Of a stretch of 5,704 nucleotides of DNA, positions 1 through 5,704 are shown one piece after another. This DNA comes from Actinomycetota bacterium (GTDB lineage Bacteria > Actinomycetota > Actinomycetes > S36-B12 > CAIYMF01), in NCBI GenBank assembly GCA_009699025.1, contig WLOZ01000150.1, positions 1 through 5,704 of the forward strand, given 5' to 3'. Each line of letters starts with the position of its first letter. Within the stretch, counting starts at the first letter, position 1. The notes under the pieces were generated by a model. It made no database searches. It had not been told where the DNA came from and saw only the letters and a list, made by a program, of their open reading frames with translations. Both the position numbers and the translations under genes were made by a program.

Positions 1-1
1 G

Positions 2-199
2 GCCAGTGGTCTTCGCCTCGCCGCCCTCATTGAGGACCGTCTCGCACTCGTGTGGTCCGACCTCGTCGCGAGCGCTCGCAGCGCCGGCGACGCGGAGCTG
101 ACGACCCTCGCGGTCGCCGGGGTGGCGGCGTCCGCCGTGCGCTCAAGCTCATGGAGCCGCAAGGCCCAGGCCTTTCCCGGCCTGCTCACCGCCGACTGA
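2..199 (+). CDS. C-terminal fragment of a ferritin-like (DUF4439-type) protein
   Basis: This frame is open from the left window edge to a TGA at 197-199 and gives 65 residues; the start lies outside the window. The visible part is alanine- and leucine-rich helix (LAALIEDRLALVWSDL, then AVAGVAASAVRSSSW) and ends AFPGLLTAD. From memory, actinobacterial DUF4439 ferritin-like proteins end in a similar pattern: a helix with LE/IEDRLA..W, an A.RA..W segment, then FPGL. They are often encoded convergently to proS and next to rimP-nusA. That family has a four-helix ferritin-like fold of unknown function, and any metal-binding residues would lie upstream of this window. The gene converges on the HAD/proS unit, with the hairpin repeat at 239-305 between them. 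The open frame and stop are seen directly; the family name is inferred from a short C-terminal pattern and is moderately secure. Confidence 0.6.
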   Translation, partial: ASGLRLAALIEDRLALVWSDLVASARSAGDAELTTLAVAGVAASAVRSSSWSRKAQAFPGLLTAD

Positions 200-229
200 C
201 CACACCGCCCAGGGGGCGACCTCAGCTGA

Positions 230-314
230 CGCCACCCTCGCTCATCCATACGAAAGCGTCACAAGGAGCCGACGGGATTGACGCTTTCGCATGGATGAGC
301 GGGGAAGGGTGGCG
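230..314. repeat. Palindromic hairpin element, copy 1 (core 239-305), between convergent genes
   Basis: The 67-base core 239-305 contains an imperfect palindrome. Positions 239-261 pair with 279-301 over 22 of 23 base pairs; the only mismatch is A250 with C290. The loop is 17 nt (262-278). Outside this, 230-238 (CGCCACCCT) pairs with 306-314 (AGGGTGGCG) across a 4-nt bulge (302-305), adding 9 bp that copy 2 lacks. The core lies 39 nt past the stop of the plus-strand gene and 28 nt past the stop of the minus-strand HAD gene, so transcripts from either side could fold it. No U-rich tail follows on either strand. A bidirectional terminator or 3'-end stabilising hairpin is the simplest role; a REP-like dispersed repeat is equally possible. 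Confidence 0.85.
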
Positions 315-333
315 GCGTATGTCGCGGCGGCCA

Positions 334-1095
334 TCACGACGGGAGCCGCTCGCCCCAGCTCACCACCACATCGAGCACCTCGCCGAGACGGGCCACGACG
401 GCATCGGCGCCCACCGAGACAGGGACCAGTTCATCGGGCCGAAGGTGGGGATGCGGCAGCAGAATCGCGCGCATGCCCGCGTCGTGCGCACCCTGGACGT
501 CCTCGTACGGACGGTCGCCCACGAACACCGCGCGGGCCGGATCGGCTACGTGAACCGAGGCGAGTGCGGCAAGAAAGGACTCGACATGGGGCTTGCCCAC
601 CGGCAGTTCCGAGGTGTACACCGCACCATCGATCAGCTCCTGCAGGCCATCGCGCTCAAACACCGCCTCGTGGTGCCAGCGCGGCCACAGGGTGTTGCTC
701 AGGACCCCCACCCGAATGCCGCGCTCACGTAACGCCTCCATCAGGCCGATCGCGTCGGGGTCGGCAATGGTGTGCGGATCCCACCACGCGAGGTAGCTCG
801 CGAGGCCCGCGCCGTGCAGCGCGGTTCCGATGTCGATGCCCGACTCGAGGAACACCTCGTCGAGGCGCCCGGTTCCCTCGGCCCCGGCTGTGGTGCGCTG
901 GCGGATCCAGCGGGCATCCTCGGCGAGGTGGAGCCGCTGAGCGAGCCTCTCGCAACTGCCGGGATCGTCGGGATCGTCGGGCGCGACCACCGCAGCGTAG
1001 GCGCGCCAGGGGTCGAGTGGATCGATCACATGCCACGGGGTCAGGGTGCCACCCCAGTCGAAGATGACCGCCTCGATGGGCGGGCGGGCGCTCAT
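334..1095 (-). CDS. HAD-superfamily hydrolase with a DxG variant of motif I
   Basis: This 253-residue protein is a soluble cytoplasmic haloacid-dehalogenase fold enzyme, most likely a phosphatase of the group with an alpha-helical C1 cap; the substrate is unknown. Motif I is FDWGGTLT, with the nucleophile Asp13. The usual second Asp of DxD, the general acid/base, is Gly15. Motif II is VLSNT (Ser133), motif III Lys168 in VGKPH, and motif IV GDRPYED (Asp194, Asp199), so the rest of the catalytic set is intact. The cap lies roughly at residues 20-110 and includes an acidic PDDPDDPG stretch encoded by a short 9-base tandem repeat. The ATG (1095-1093) overlaps the proS TGA in an ATGA, which implies translational coupling and co-transcription with proS. 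No strong Shine-Dalgarno precedes it at normal spacing. The family is certain; the specific reaction is not. Confidence 0.9.
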   Translation of the reverse strand: MSARPPIEAVIFDWGGTLTPWHVIDPLDPWRAYAAVVAPDDPDDPGSCERLAQRLHLAEDARWIRQRTTAGAEGTGRLDEVFLESGIDIGTALHGAGLASYLAWWDPHTIADPDAIGLMEALRERGIRVGVLSNTLWPRWHHEAVFERDGLQELIDGAVYTSELPVGKPHVESFLAALASVHVADPARAVFVGDRPYEDVQGAHDAGMRAILLPHPHLRPDELVPVSVGADAVVARLGEVLDVVVSWGERLPS

Positions 1096-2855
1096 CCCCG
1101 GCAGAGGGCAACGAGCAGCTCGGCCGCGTTGGCGAGCGGGAGGTCGCTTCGCTCACCCGTGGCGCGGTCCTTCACCTCGACGATCCCGTCGACGAGGCGC
1201 TTACCCACCACCACGATGGTCGGAACTCCGATGAGCTCGGAGTCATTGAACTTCACGCCGGGGCTGACTCCTCGTCGGTCGTCGAAGAGCACGCGCACGC
1301 CCCGCGACACGAGGTCGGAGGCGAGGGTCTCGGCCGCCTCGAAGACGGCGTCATCCTTCCCGGTGGCGACGAGGTGCACGTCGGCGGGGGCGACCTCGCG
1401 AGGCCACACGAGCCCGTGCTCGTCGTGATGCTGCTCAGCGATGGCGGCCACGGCGCGCGAGACCCCGATGCCGTAGGACCCCATCGTGACCACTCGCGAC
1501 TTGCCGTTTTCGTCGAGCACGGTGAGGTCGAGGGCCTCGGCAAACTTGCGACCGAGTTGGAAGATGTGCCCGATTTCGATGCCGCGCGCCATTTCAAGAG
1601 TCGCGCCACAGCGCGAGCACGAGTCACCGACCACAACCTCGGCAGCCTCAATGGTGCCGTCGGCGGTGAAGTCGCGACCCATCACGAGGTCGAACACATG
1701 CCGGCCGGGCTGGTTGGCGCCGGTGATCCAGCGGGTGCCTGACACCACGCGCGGGTCGACGAGGAACTCGATCGCTGAGGCCGACTCCGTTCCGAGTGAC
1801 TCGGGTCCGATATAGCCCTTCACGAGCGCCGGGTTCTTGGCGAACGTCGCTTCATCCATCGGAGCGGGCACATTGGGGTGCAGCACCGCCTCGAGACGCT
1901 TGAGGTCGACCTCGCGGTCGCCGGGCAGGCCGATGGCGAGCGGGTAGGTGGTGCCGTCGGGGCGCGTGACGGTGAGCACCACGTTTTTGAGTGTGTCGGC
2001 CGCATTCCAGGCGCGGTCGTCGCGAGGCTGATGGGCGTTCGCGTGGGCCACGAGCGAATCGATGGTGGGGGTATTGGGGGTGTCCTCAACGTGAGCCACG
2101 GGCAGTCCCTCGAGAGCGACCGACTCGGGCACTGGCGTCACCACAGCCTCGACATTGGCGGCGTAGTCGCACGACGTGCAGCGCACGTAGGTGTCTTCAC
2201 CGTGCTCGGCCATGGCGAGGAACTCCTCGCTCGCGCTGCCGCCCATGGCCCCGGCCATCGCCGACACAATCACGTAGCCGAGCCCGAGACGGTCGAAGGT
2301 CGTGACGTAGGCGTCGCGATGACGCTGGTACGACACCTCGAGGCCGGCGTCGTCGAGGTCGAATGAGTAGGAGTCCTTCATCACGAACTCGCGGCCGCGC
2401 AGGATTCCGGCGCGCGGACGAGCCTCATCGCGGTACTTGGTCTGAATCTGGTAGAGCACCACCGGGAGGTCCTTGTACGACGAGTACTCGCTCTTCACGA
2501 GAAGCGTGAACATCTCCTCGTGCGTGGGACCCAGCAGGTAGTCGCCGTTGCGTCGGTCCTGCAGGCGGAAAAGCGTGTCGCCGTATTCGGACCAGCGGCC
2601 CGTGGCCTCAAAGGGCTCGCGCGGCAGCAGTGCGGGGAAGTGCACCTCCTGAAACCCGGCCCGATCCATCTCGTCGCGCACGATCTGCTCGACGTTGCGA
2701 TAGATGAGATAGCCCAGCGGAAGCCAGGTGAAGATGCCCGGCGCCACCCGGCGCACACAGCCCGAGCGCACGAGTAGTCGGTGGCTGGGGACCTCGGCAT
2801 CGGCGGGGTCCTCGCGCAGCGTGCGCAGAAACAGGGTCGACATGCGCAGCAGCAC
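1092..2855 (-). CDS. proS: Prolyl-tRNA synthetase, bacterial type with insertion domain
   Basis: ProRS charges tRNA-Pro with proline using ATP in the cytoplasm. From the GTG at 2855-2853 the protein has 587 residues, normal for the bacterial type. In order: N-terminal [10 protein letters not shown]; the class II core with GPTHEE (109-114) and the motif 2 region [17 protein letters not shown] (141-157); an insertion/editing domain at about 225-410; motif 3 [14 protein letters not shown] (459-472); and an anticodon-binding domain from about 490. Two Cys pairs flank the insertion domain (C226/C229 and C413/C416) and could bind zinc. I chose GTG because AGAGG lies 7 nt upstream and the family begins M-x-x-R-[LM]-S-x-L-F; an ATG four codons later (2843) is the alternative. 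A longer reading frame to 2906 adds an unlike-family N-terminus and is unlikely. The gene starts its own unit after the 3001-3067 hairpin and overlaps the HAD gene downstream. Confidence 0.97.
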   Translation of the reverse strand: MLLRMSTLFLRTLREDPADAEVPSHRLLVRSGCVRRVAPGIFTWLPLGYLIYRNVEQIVRDEMDRAGFQEVHFPALLPREPFEATGRWSEYGDTLFRLQDRRNGDYLLGPTHEEMFTLLVKSEYSSYKDLPVVLYQIQTKYRDEARPRAGILRGREFVMKDSYSFDLDDAGLEVSYQRHRDAYVTTFDRLGLGYVIVSAMAGAMGGSASEEFLAMAEHGEDTYVRCTSCDYAANVEAVVTPVPESVALEGLPVAHVEDTPNTPTIDSLVAHANAHQPRDDRAWNAADTLKNVVLTVTRPDGTTYPLAIGLPGDREVDLKRLEAVLHPNVPAPMDEATFAKNPALVKGYIGPESLGTESASAIEFLVDPRVVSGTRWITGANQPGRHVFDLVMGRDFTADGTIEAAEVVVGDSCSRCGATLEMARGIEIGHIFQLGRKFAEALDLTVLDENGKSRVVTMGSYGIGVSRAVAAIAEQHHDEHGLVWPREVAPADVHLVATGKDDAVFEAAETLASDLVSRGVRVLFDDRRGVSPGVKFNDSELIGVPTIVVVGKRLVDGIVEVKDRATGERSDLPLANAAELLVALCRG

Positions 2856-2862
2856 AGGGATG

Positions 2863-2867
2863 CCTCT
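2863..2867 (-). promoter_or_regulatory. Shine-Dalgarno site that decides the proS start
   Basis: On the minus strand AGAGG sits 7 nt before the GTG at 2855. The in-frame ATG at 2843 would be 19 nt away, too far for this site, and has no purine-rich match of its own. This supports the GTG start, although an unlucky chance match cannot be excluded. Confidence 0.6.
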
Positions 2868-2890
2868 CGTGGCGGGACTGGACGCTTCCG

Positions 2891-2896
2891 AGGATA
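2891..2896 (-). promoter_or_regulatory. Candidate -10 box of the proS promoter
   Basis: On the minus strand TATCCT fits the TAnnnT pattern of actinobacterial housekeeping -10 boxes. It lies 35 nt upstream of the proS GTG and would give a leader of about 30 nt. No good -35 hexamer appears at 16-19 nt spacing (the best is around GTGAAG at 17 nt). Its position between the hairpin repeat and proS fits a separate proS-HAD transcription unit. Confidence 0.35.
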
Positions 2897-2954
2897 GTGG
2901 CGCCACGCGGCCGCTTCACCCAACCCCGCACCATCACACCCCGCCCCACCCGTT

Positions 2955-3003
2955 CCGTGCCCCTTCCACTTCCGCACCACTTCCGCTCCCGTGCCCCTTC
3001 CGC
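2955..3003. repeat. Pyrimidine-rich degenerate tandem repeats upstream of proS
   Basis: On the plus strand CCGTGCCCCTTCC occurs at 2955-2967 and again exactly at 2989-3001. Between them CCACTTCCGC occurs at 2966-2975 and 2977-2986, and a related CCCCTTCCGC at 2994-3003 runs into the hairpin element. The segment has few A residues. On the proS-coding strand it reads as GGAAG/GGGGCACGG purine-rich repeats. It lies upstream of the candidate proS promoter and downstream of the GNAT gene. I see no protein-coding reason for it; it could be slippage-derived sequence or an upstream activating region. Confidence 0.6.
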
Positions 3004-3067
3004 TCATCCATAGGAAAGCGTCACAAGGCGTGCTGCCTAGTGACGCTTTCCTCTGGATGAGCGGGGA
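3000..3067. repeat. Palindromic hairpin element, copy 2 (core 3001-3067), downstream of the GNAT gene
   Basis: Positions 3001-3024 pair with 3040-3063 over 23 of 24 base pairs, the only mismatch being T3011 with C3053; C3000 and G3064 extend it by one. Inside, AGGC (3026-3029) pairs with GCCT (3035-3038), so almost the whole element can fold into one rod with a 5-nt apex. The core aligns without gaps to copy 1: left arms match 27 of 28, right arms 24 of 27, and the 12-base loop centre only 2 of 12. It lies 42 nt past the GNAT stop codon and upstream of the candidate proS promoter, where an end of the rseP-ispG-GNAT transcript is expected. No T-rich tail follows on the minus strand. Confidence 0.88.
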
Positions 3068-3108
3068 GTTGGAGTTGGAGTTGGAGTTGGAATGGGGTTG
3101 GGGTTGGG
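3064..3108 (-). repeat. G-free, C-rich hexamer tract after the GNAT gene (rut-like candidate)
   Basis: On the plus strand GGAGTT is repeated four times at 3065-3088, followed by GGAAT and then GGGGTTGGGGTTGGG at 3094-3108. On the minus strand, the sense of the upstream genes, this is a 45-nt run of C, A and T with no G. It starts one base after the TAG of the GNAT gene and leads into the hairpin at 3001-3067. C-rich, G-poor RNA is what Rho-loading (rut) sites look like, so a factor-dependent terminator is a reasonable inference. The opposite strand could form a G-quadruplex. Hexamer slippage may explain its origin. Confidence 0.7.
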
Positions 3109-3109
3109 C

Positions 3110-3988
3110 CTAGAAGAAGATCGTGGCGAACTCGCCCACTTCGGCGAACCCTGCCGTGCGATACGCGCGTCGGGCGGGCTCATTGAAGTCGTTGACGTAG
3201 AGCGACACCACCGGGGCGATGTCGCGTCGGGCCATCGTGACGACCGCCGCCATTCCTGCCGAGCACAACCCCTGTCCCCGCCGCTCGGGGGCGACCCACA
3301 CACCCTGCACCTGACAGGCCCTGCTGGTTGCGGCCCCGACCTCGGCCTTGAACACCACCTGGCCGTCCTCAATACGCGCAAACGCCCGGCCGGCGCGGAC
3401 CATCTCGGTGACCCTCGCTCGATAGGCCGCCGACGACCCGCCCGCAACGGGCGAGACCCCCACCTCGTCGGTGAACATTGCGATCGCGGCGGGCAGCAGG
3501 ATGTCGACCTCGTGCTCGCGAACACGACGCACGAGCGGATCGGCGACAACGGCGGGCGCCCCGGAGATGCTCATCAGCGGCTGGCAGGGCCGAGTGTCTC
3601 GGGGTGGTCCCCAGGTGAGCTCGAGGTACCGCCAGAGGTCGAGCACCTCGGCGCGGGCCCCCACGATCGACGAGCAGCGCCGACCCAGTTCCCGAGCCCT
3701 CGCGGCGAACGCCTCGCGAGCCTCGGCAGTGGTCGCCACAGGAACAAAGTTCGCGCCGGCGTGGAGCATCGAGACCAGCGAGCCGTCGACCTCCCAGCCC
3801 CACATCTCACCACCCATGCGCCATGAGTCCATGCCCGACGCGTTCACTCGGGCCGCGACGAAGCAGTGGGCCACCGGGTCACGATCAAGGATCTCGCGCA
3901 CCGCGCGCAGGTCAGGGGCGCCAAGCACCTTCACACAGCCCTGAACGGGGGATGGCGACGGGGGCGTGGGCACTCGGCGGAGGCTCAC
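3110..3988 (-). CDS. GNAT-family N-acetyltransferase with an N-terminal DUF4081-like domain
   Basis: The protein has up to 292 residues and is a predicted cytoplasmic acetyl-CoA-dependent acetyltransferase with unknown substrate. The C-terminal half has the GNAT acetyl-CoA site: motif A QGVWVAPERRGQGL (228-241, with RRGQG as the pyrophosphate loop) and motif B VSLYVNDFNEPARRAYRTAGF (261-281). The N-terminal half (about 20-140: DRDPVAHCFVAARV, WRMGGEMWGW) matches what I recall of the DUF4081 domain fused to GNAT in actinobacteria, often encoded next to ispG. The start is uncertain. The GTG at 3988 gives a proline-rich lead (PTPPSPSP) and lacks a clear Shine-Dalgarno. A GTG at 3934 begins where the family normally does (VKVLGAPDL) and has AGGG 4 nt upstream. 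Only 29 nt separate the longer form from ispG, so the two are probably co-transcribed. Stop is TAG. Confidence 0.9.
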   Translation of the reverse strand: MSLRRVPTPPSPSPVQGCVKVLGAPDLRAVREILDRDPVAHCFVAARVNASGMDSWRMGGEMWGWEVDGSLVSMLHAGANFVPVATTAEAREAFAARARELGRRCSSIVGARAEVLDLWRYLELTWGPPRDTRPCQPLMSISGAPAVVADPLVRRVREHEVDILLPAAIAMFTDEVGVSPVAGGSSAAYRARVTEMVRAGRAFARIEDGQVVFKAEVGAATSRACQVQGVWVAPERRGQGLCSAGMAAVVTMARRDIAPVVSLYVNDFNEPARRAYRTAGFAEVGEFATIFF

Positions 3989-4017
3989 CTGAGGCGACCG
4001 CAGACGCTCACGCTCGC

Positions 4018-5193
4018 TCAGCCGACCGACACGACCGGCGGGCCGCCCGCTGAGCGCGACTCGTCGTCGGCCATGATCTGCTCGGCGAGGCGCATGGCCT
4101 CCTCGATGAGGGTCTGCACGATCATCGACTCGGGAACGGTCTTAATGACCTCGCCGCGCACGAAGATCTGTCCCTTGCCGTTTCCGCTGGCGACTCCGAG
4201 GTCGGCCTCGCGGGCCTCGCCCGGGCCGTTCACGACGCAGCCCATGACCGCCACGCGCAGAGGAACCTCGAGCCCCTCAAGCCCCGCGGTGACCTCGTTC
4301 GCCAGCGTGTACACATCAACCTGGGCGCGTCCGCACGACGGGCACGACACAATCTCGAGCCCGCGCTGGCGCAGGTTCAGCGACTCGAGGATTCCGATGC
4401 CGACCTTGACCTCCTCGACGGGCGGGGCCGACAGGGACACTCGAATGGTGTCGCCGATGCCATCGCTGAGCAGCGCGCCGAACGCGACCGCCGACTTGAT
4501 CGTGCCTTGGAATGACGGCCCGGCCTCGGTGACCCCGAGGTGCAGCGGGTAATCGCACTGCTCGGCGAGGAGCCGGTACGCCTGCACCATCACCACCGGG
4601 TCGTGGTGCTTGACCGAGATCTTGATGTCGCGGAAGTCGTGCTCCTCGAACAGCGAGCACTCCCACAGCGCCGACTCGACGAGGGCCTCGGGAGTGGCCT
4701 TGCCGTACTTCTCGAGCAGGCGCTTGTCGAGTGATCCGGCGTTGACCCCGATGCGGATCGGCGTACCGGTGTCGCGCGCAGCGCGCGCGATCTCGCCCAC
4801 CTTGTCGTCGAAGGCCTTGATGTTGCCTGGGTTCACACGCACTGCGGCGCAGCCGGCCTCGATGGCAGCGAACACGTACTTGGGCTGGAAGTGGATGTCG
4901 GCGATGACGGGAATACCGCTCTTGCGGGCGATCTGCGGAAGCGCGTCGGCGTCGTCCTGACTCGGGACCGCCACGCGCACCACCTGGCAGCCGGCGGCGG
5001 TGAGCTCGGCAATCTGCTGCAGCGTGGCGTCGACGTCGGAGGTGAGGGTGGTGCACATCGACTGCACGCTGACCGGGGCGTCACCGCCCACCGTGACTGA
5101 ATGCGTGGGGTGCCTAAGAATGAGGGGACGCGACACCCGACGCGGGGCGAGGACGGGTGCTGGGGCTGTGGGCATTCCGAGGCCAATGGTCAC
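4018..5193 (-). CDS. ispG: 4-hydroxy-3-methylbut-2-enyl diphosphate synthase (IspG/GcpE)
   Basis: IspG reductively converts methylerythritol cyclodiphosphate to HMBPP, the penultimate step of the MEP route to isoprenoid precursors, in the cytoplasm. From the GTG at 5193-5191 the protein has 391 residues, normal for the two-domain bacterial form. A TIM-barrel domain (about 35-275) contains [36 protein letters not shown] and KISVKHHDP. The C-terminal [4Fe-4S] domain carries CPSC (C284, C287), C319 in GCVVNGPGE and E326, the expected three-Cys-plus-Glu cluster ligands. I chose GTG because MTIGLGMP fits the family start (M..(I/L).LGMP) and AAGGGGG lies 11 nt upstream. An internal ATG seven codons in is the alternative; a longer open frame to 5571 overlaps rseP and is spurious. 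The C-terminal tail after residue 375 is a variable extension. Neighbouring rseP, and dxr beyond the window, are usual actinobacterial partners. Confidence 0.97.
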   Translation of the reverse strand: MTIGLGMPTAPAPVLAPRRVSRPLILRHPTHSVTVGGDAPVSVQSMCTTLTSDVDATLQQIAELTAAGCQVVRVAVPSQDDADALPQIARKSGIPVIADIHFQPKYVFAAIEAGCAAVRVNPGNIKAFDDKVGEIARAARDTGTPIRIGVNAGSLDKRLLEKYGKATPEALVESALWECSLFEEHDFRDIKISVKHHDPVVMVQAYRLLAEQCDYPLHLGVTEAGPSFQGTIKSAVAFGALLSDGIGDTIRVSLSAPPVEEVKVGIGILESLNLRQRGLEIVSCPSCGRAQVDVYTLANEVTAGLEGLEVPLRVAVMGCVVNGPGEAREADLGVASGNGKGQIFVRGEVIKTVPESMIVQTLIEEAMRLAEQIMADDESRSAGGPPVVSVG

Positions 5194-5204
5194 GTCGTCA
5201 TTAT

Positions 5205-5211
5205 CCCCCTT
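5205..5211 (-). promoter_or_regulatory. Shine-Dalgarno site for ispG
   Basis: AAGGGGG on the minus strand ends 11 nt before the GTG at 5193. The spacing is slightly long but the match is strong, and it favours this GTG over the ATG seven codons downstream. The 89-nt gap between rseP and ispG shows no convincing complete promoter; GATAAT just after the Shine-Dalgarno lacks a partner hexamer at sensible spacing. Confidence 0.55.
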
Positions 5212-5282
5212 CGCGACGGCGTCGGCACCTTCCGCGCCACAACGTCGGCCCGGAACTGCTCTCCTGGCCCTGCGATGCCCGC

Positions 5283-5704
5283 TCAGCCGCCGAGGGTGAT
5301 CGGCTTGACGATGTCGGCGTAGATCACGATGACCGACACCGCGATCAACGCTACCGACACCCCGTAGGCGACGGGCAGGGCCTTGGTGAGGTCGACGGGA
5401 CCTGGGTCGGGCTTGCCGCGCATGCGAGCCAGAGTGCGGCGAGCGCCTTCGTAGAGGGCGCCGGCAACATGTCCGCCGTCGAGCGGCAGGATCGGAATGA
5501 GGTTGAACAGGAACAGGAACAGGTTGAGCCCCGCCACCAGGCTGAGCACGATCGCCGCCTTGGTCTTCCACGGCTCATCGAGGGCCAGCGCCTCACCTCC
5601 GAGTCGCGTGACACCCACGACGCTCACGGGCGACTCAGGGTCGCGCTCGCCGCCGGAGATCAGGGTCTGCGACAACTGCACCATGCGCACGGGCAGCGAC
5701 ACCA
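5283..5704 (-). CDS. rseP: C-terminal part of an RseP/Rip1-type site-2 zinc metalloprotease (M50), truncated by the window edge
   Basis: This frame is open from the right window edge to a TGA at 5283-5285 and gives about 140 residues; the true start is outside the window, and the GTG at 5702 is internal. M50 site-2 proteases cut transmembrane segments of anti-sigma factors and other membrane proteins. The visible part holds the post-PDZ segment [15 protein letters not shown], a hydrophobic helix ([18 protein letters not shown]), the conserved [14 protein letters not shown], in which the Asp is the third zinc ligand (codon 5480-5478), a basic loop, and a last transmembrane helix ([18 protein letters not shown]) near the C-terminus. 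The HExxH motif and PDZ domain would be upstream, outside the window. It lies 89 nt before ispG in the same direction, an order common in actinobacteria and probably part of one operon. The family is certain; equivalence to E. coli RseP in substrate is not implied. Confidence 0.93.
   Translation of the reverse strand, partial: VSLPVRMVQLSQTLISGGERDPESPVSVVGVTRLGGEALALDEPWKTKAAIVLSLVAGLNLFLFLFNLIPILPLDGGHVAGALYEGARRTLARMRGKPDPGPVDLTKALPVAYGVSVALIAVSVIVIYADIVKPITLGG

Noticed and set aside
239..305. Classical intrinsic terminators at the two hairpins
   Set aside because: Neither strand has a T-run after the stem, so a standard Rho-independent terminator is not supported, although a 3'-end role remains possible.
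52..1067. Long plus-strand open frames (52-732, 291-1067)
   Set aside because: They run antisense to the HAD gene, have arginine- and proline-rich compositions typical of GC-rich shadow frames, and the second begins inside the hairpin arm.
1089..1097. A 9-base match to the hairpin arm (CGCTCATCC) at the proS-HAD junction
   Set aside because: It is coding sequence over the ATGA overlap, has no paired arm nearby, and a 9-base match is plausible by chance.
2856..2906. A T-box or other riboswitch before proS
   Set aside because: The leader predicted from the candidate promoter is only about 30 nt, and no T-box core sequence or aptamer fold is visible in the gap.
239..3067. CRISPR-like or insertion-sequence interpretation of the two palindromic copies
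   Set aside because: The copies are 2.7 kb apart with real genes between, there is no regular spacing, no transposase, and no target-site duplication is visible at their edges. The element is also too short to be an autonomous mobile element.
3037..3109. Proline/threonine repeat peptide (PTPTPT) encoded by the hexamer tract
   Set aside because: It is an automatic product of C-rich hexamers read in one frame, overlaps the GNAT gene in another frame, and has no start signal of its own.
5190..5201. Tiny upstream ORF ATG-ACG-ACG-TGA overlapping the ispG start
   Set aside because: It is only three codons long and is easily produced by chance; nothing else suggests leader-peptide control.
4018..5571. 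A 517-residue extended form of ispG
   Set aside because: The extra N-terminal part overlaps rseP in another frame, has shadow-frame composition and no homology to IspG. The family start fits GTG 5193.

Overview
The window looks like ordinary core chromosome from a high-G+C actinobacterium (Actinomycetota). The evidence is GC-rich codon use, GTG starts, actinobacterial versions of each protein (bacterial-type ProRS with an insertion domain, IspG with an actinobacterial-style N-terminus, an N-acetyltransferase of the type with an extra N-terminal DUF4081-like domain), and a gene order I recall from this phylum. I cannot name a genus.

Layout, left to right. Positions 1-199 (+ strand) hold the last 65 codons of a gene whose C-terminus resembles the ferritin-like DUF4439 proteins. 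It converges on a minus-strand pair, a HAD-family hydrolase (334-1095) and proS (1092-2855), whose stop and start codons overlap as ATGA. Further right, also on the minus strand, are a GNAT acetyltransferase (3110-3988), ispG of the MEP isoprenoid pathway (4018-5193) and the C-terminal end of an RseP/Rip1-type site-2 protease (5283 to the window edge). Transcription of the minus-strand block runs right to left, probably as two units: rseP-ispG-GNAT, then proS-HAD. A 254-base gap (2856-3109) separates them. No gene-free stretch exceeds 300 bases.

Most of the genes are housekeeping: membrane proteolysis, isoprenoid precursor synthesis and tRNA-Pro charging. The HAD and GNAT proteins have no assignable substrate.

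The unexpected content is between the genes. Two copies of a 67-base imperfect palindrome (239-305 and 3001-3067) lie in the same orientation, each 28-42 bases past the stop codon of the last gene of a minus-strand unit. The arms are nearly identical, the 12-base loop centre is essentially unrelated, and one base pair differs by a compensatory swap (C-G versus G-C). This fits a dispersed, structurally constrained hairpin element that serves as a 3'-end or terminator module or as a REP-like repeat. Copy 2 is preceded on the transcript by a 45-nt G-free, C-rich hexamer-repeat tract. I see no CRISPR array, tRNA, rRNA, insertion sequence or defence system.
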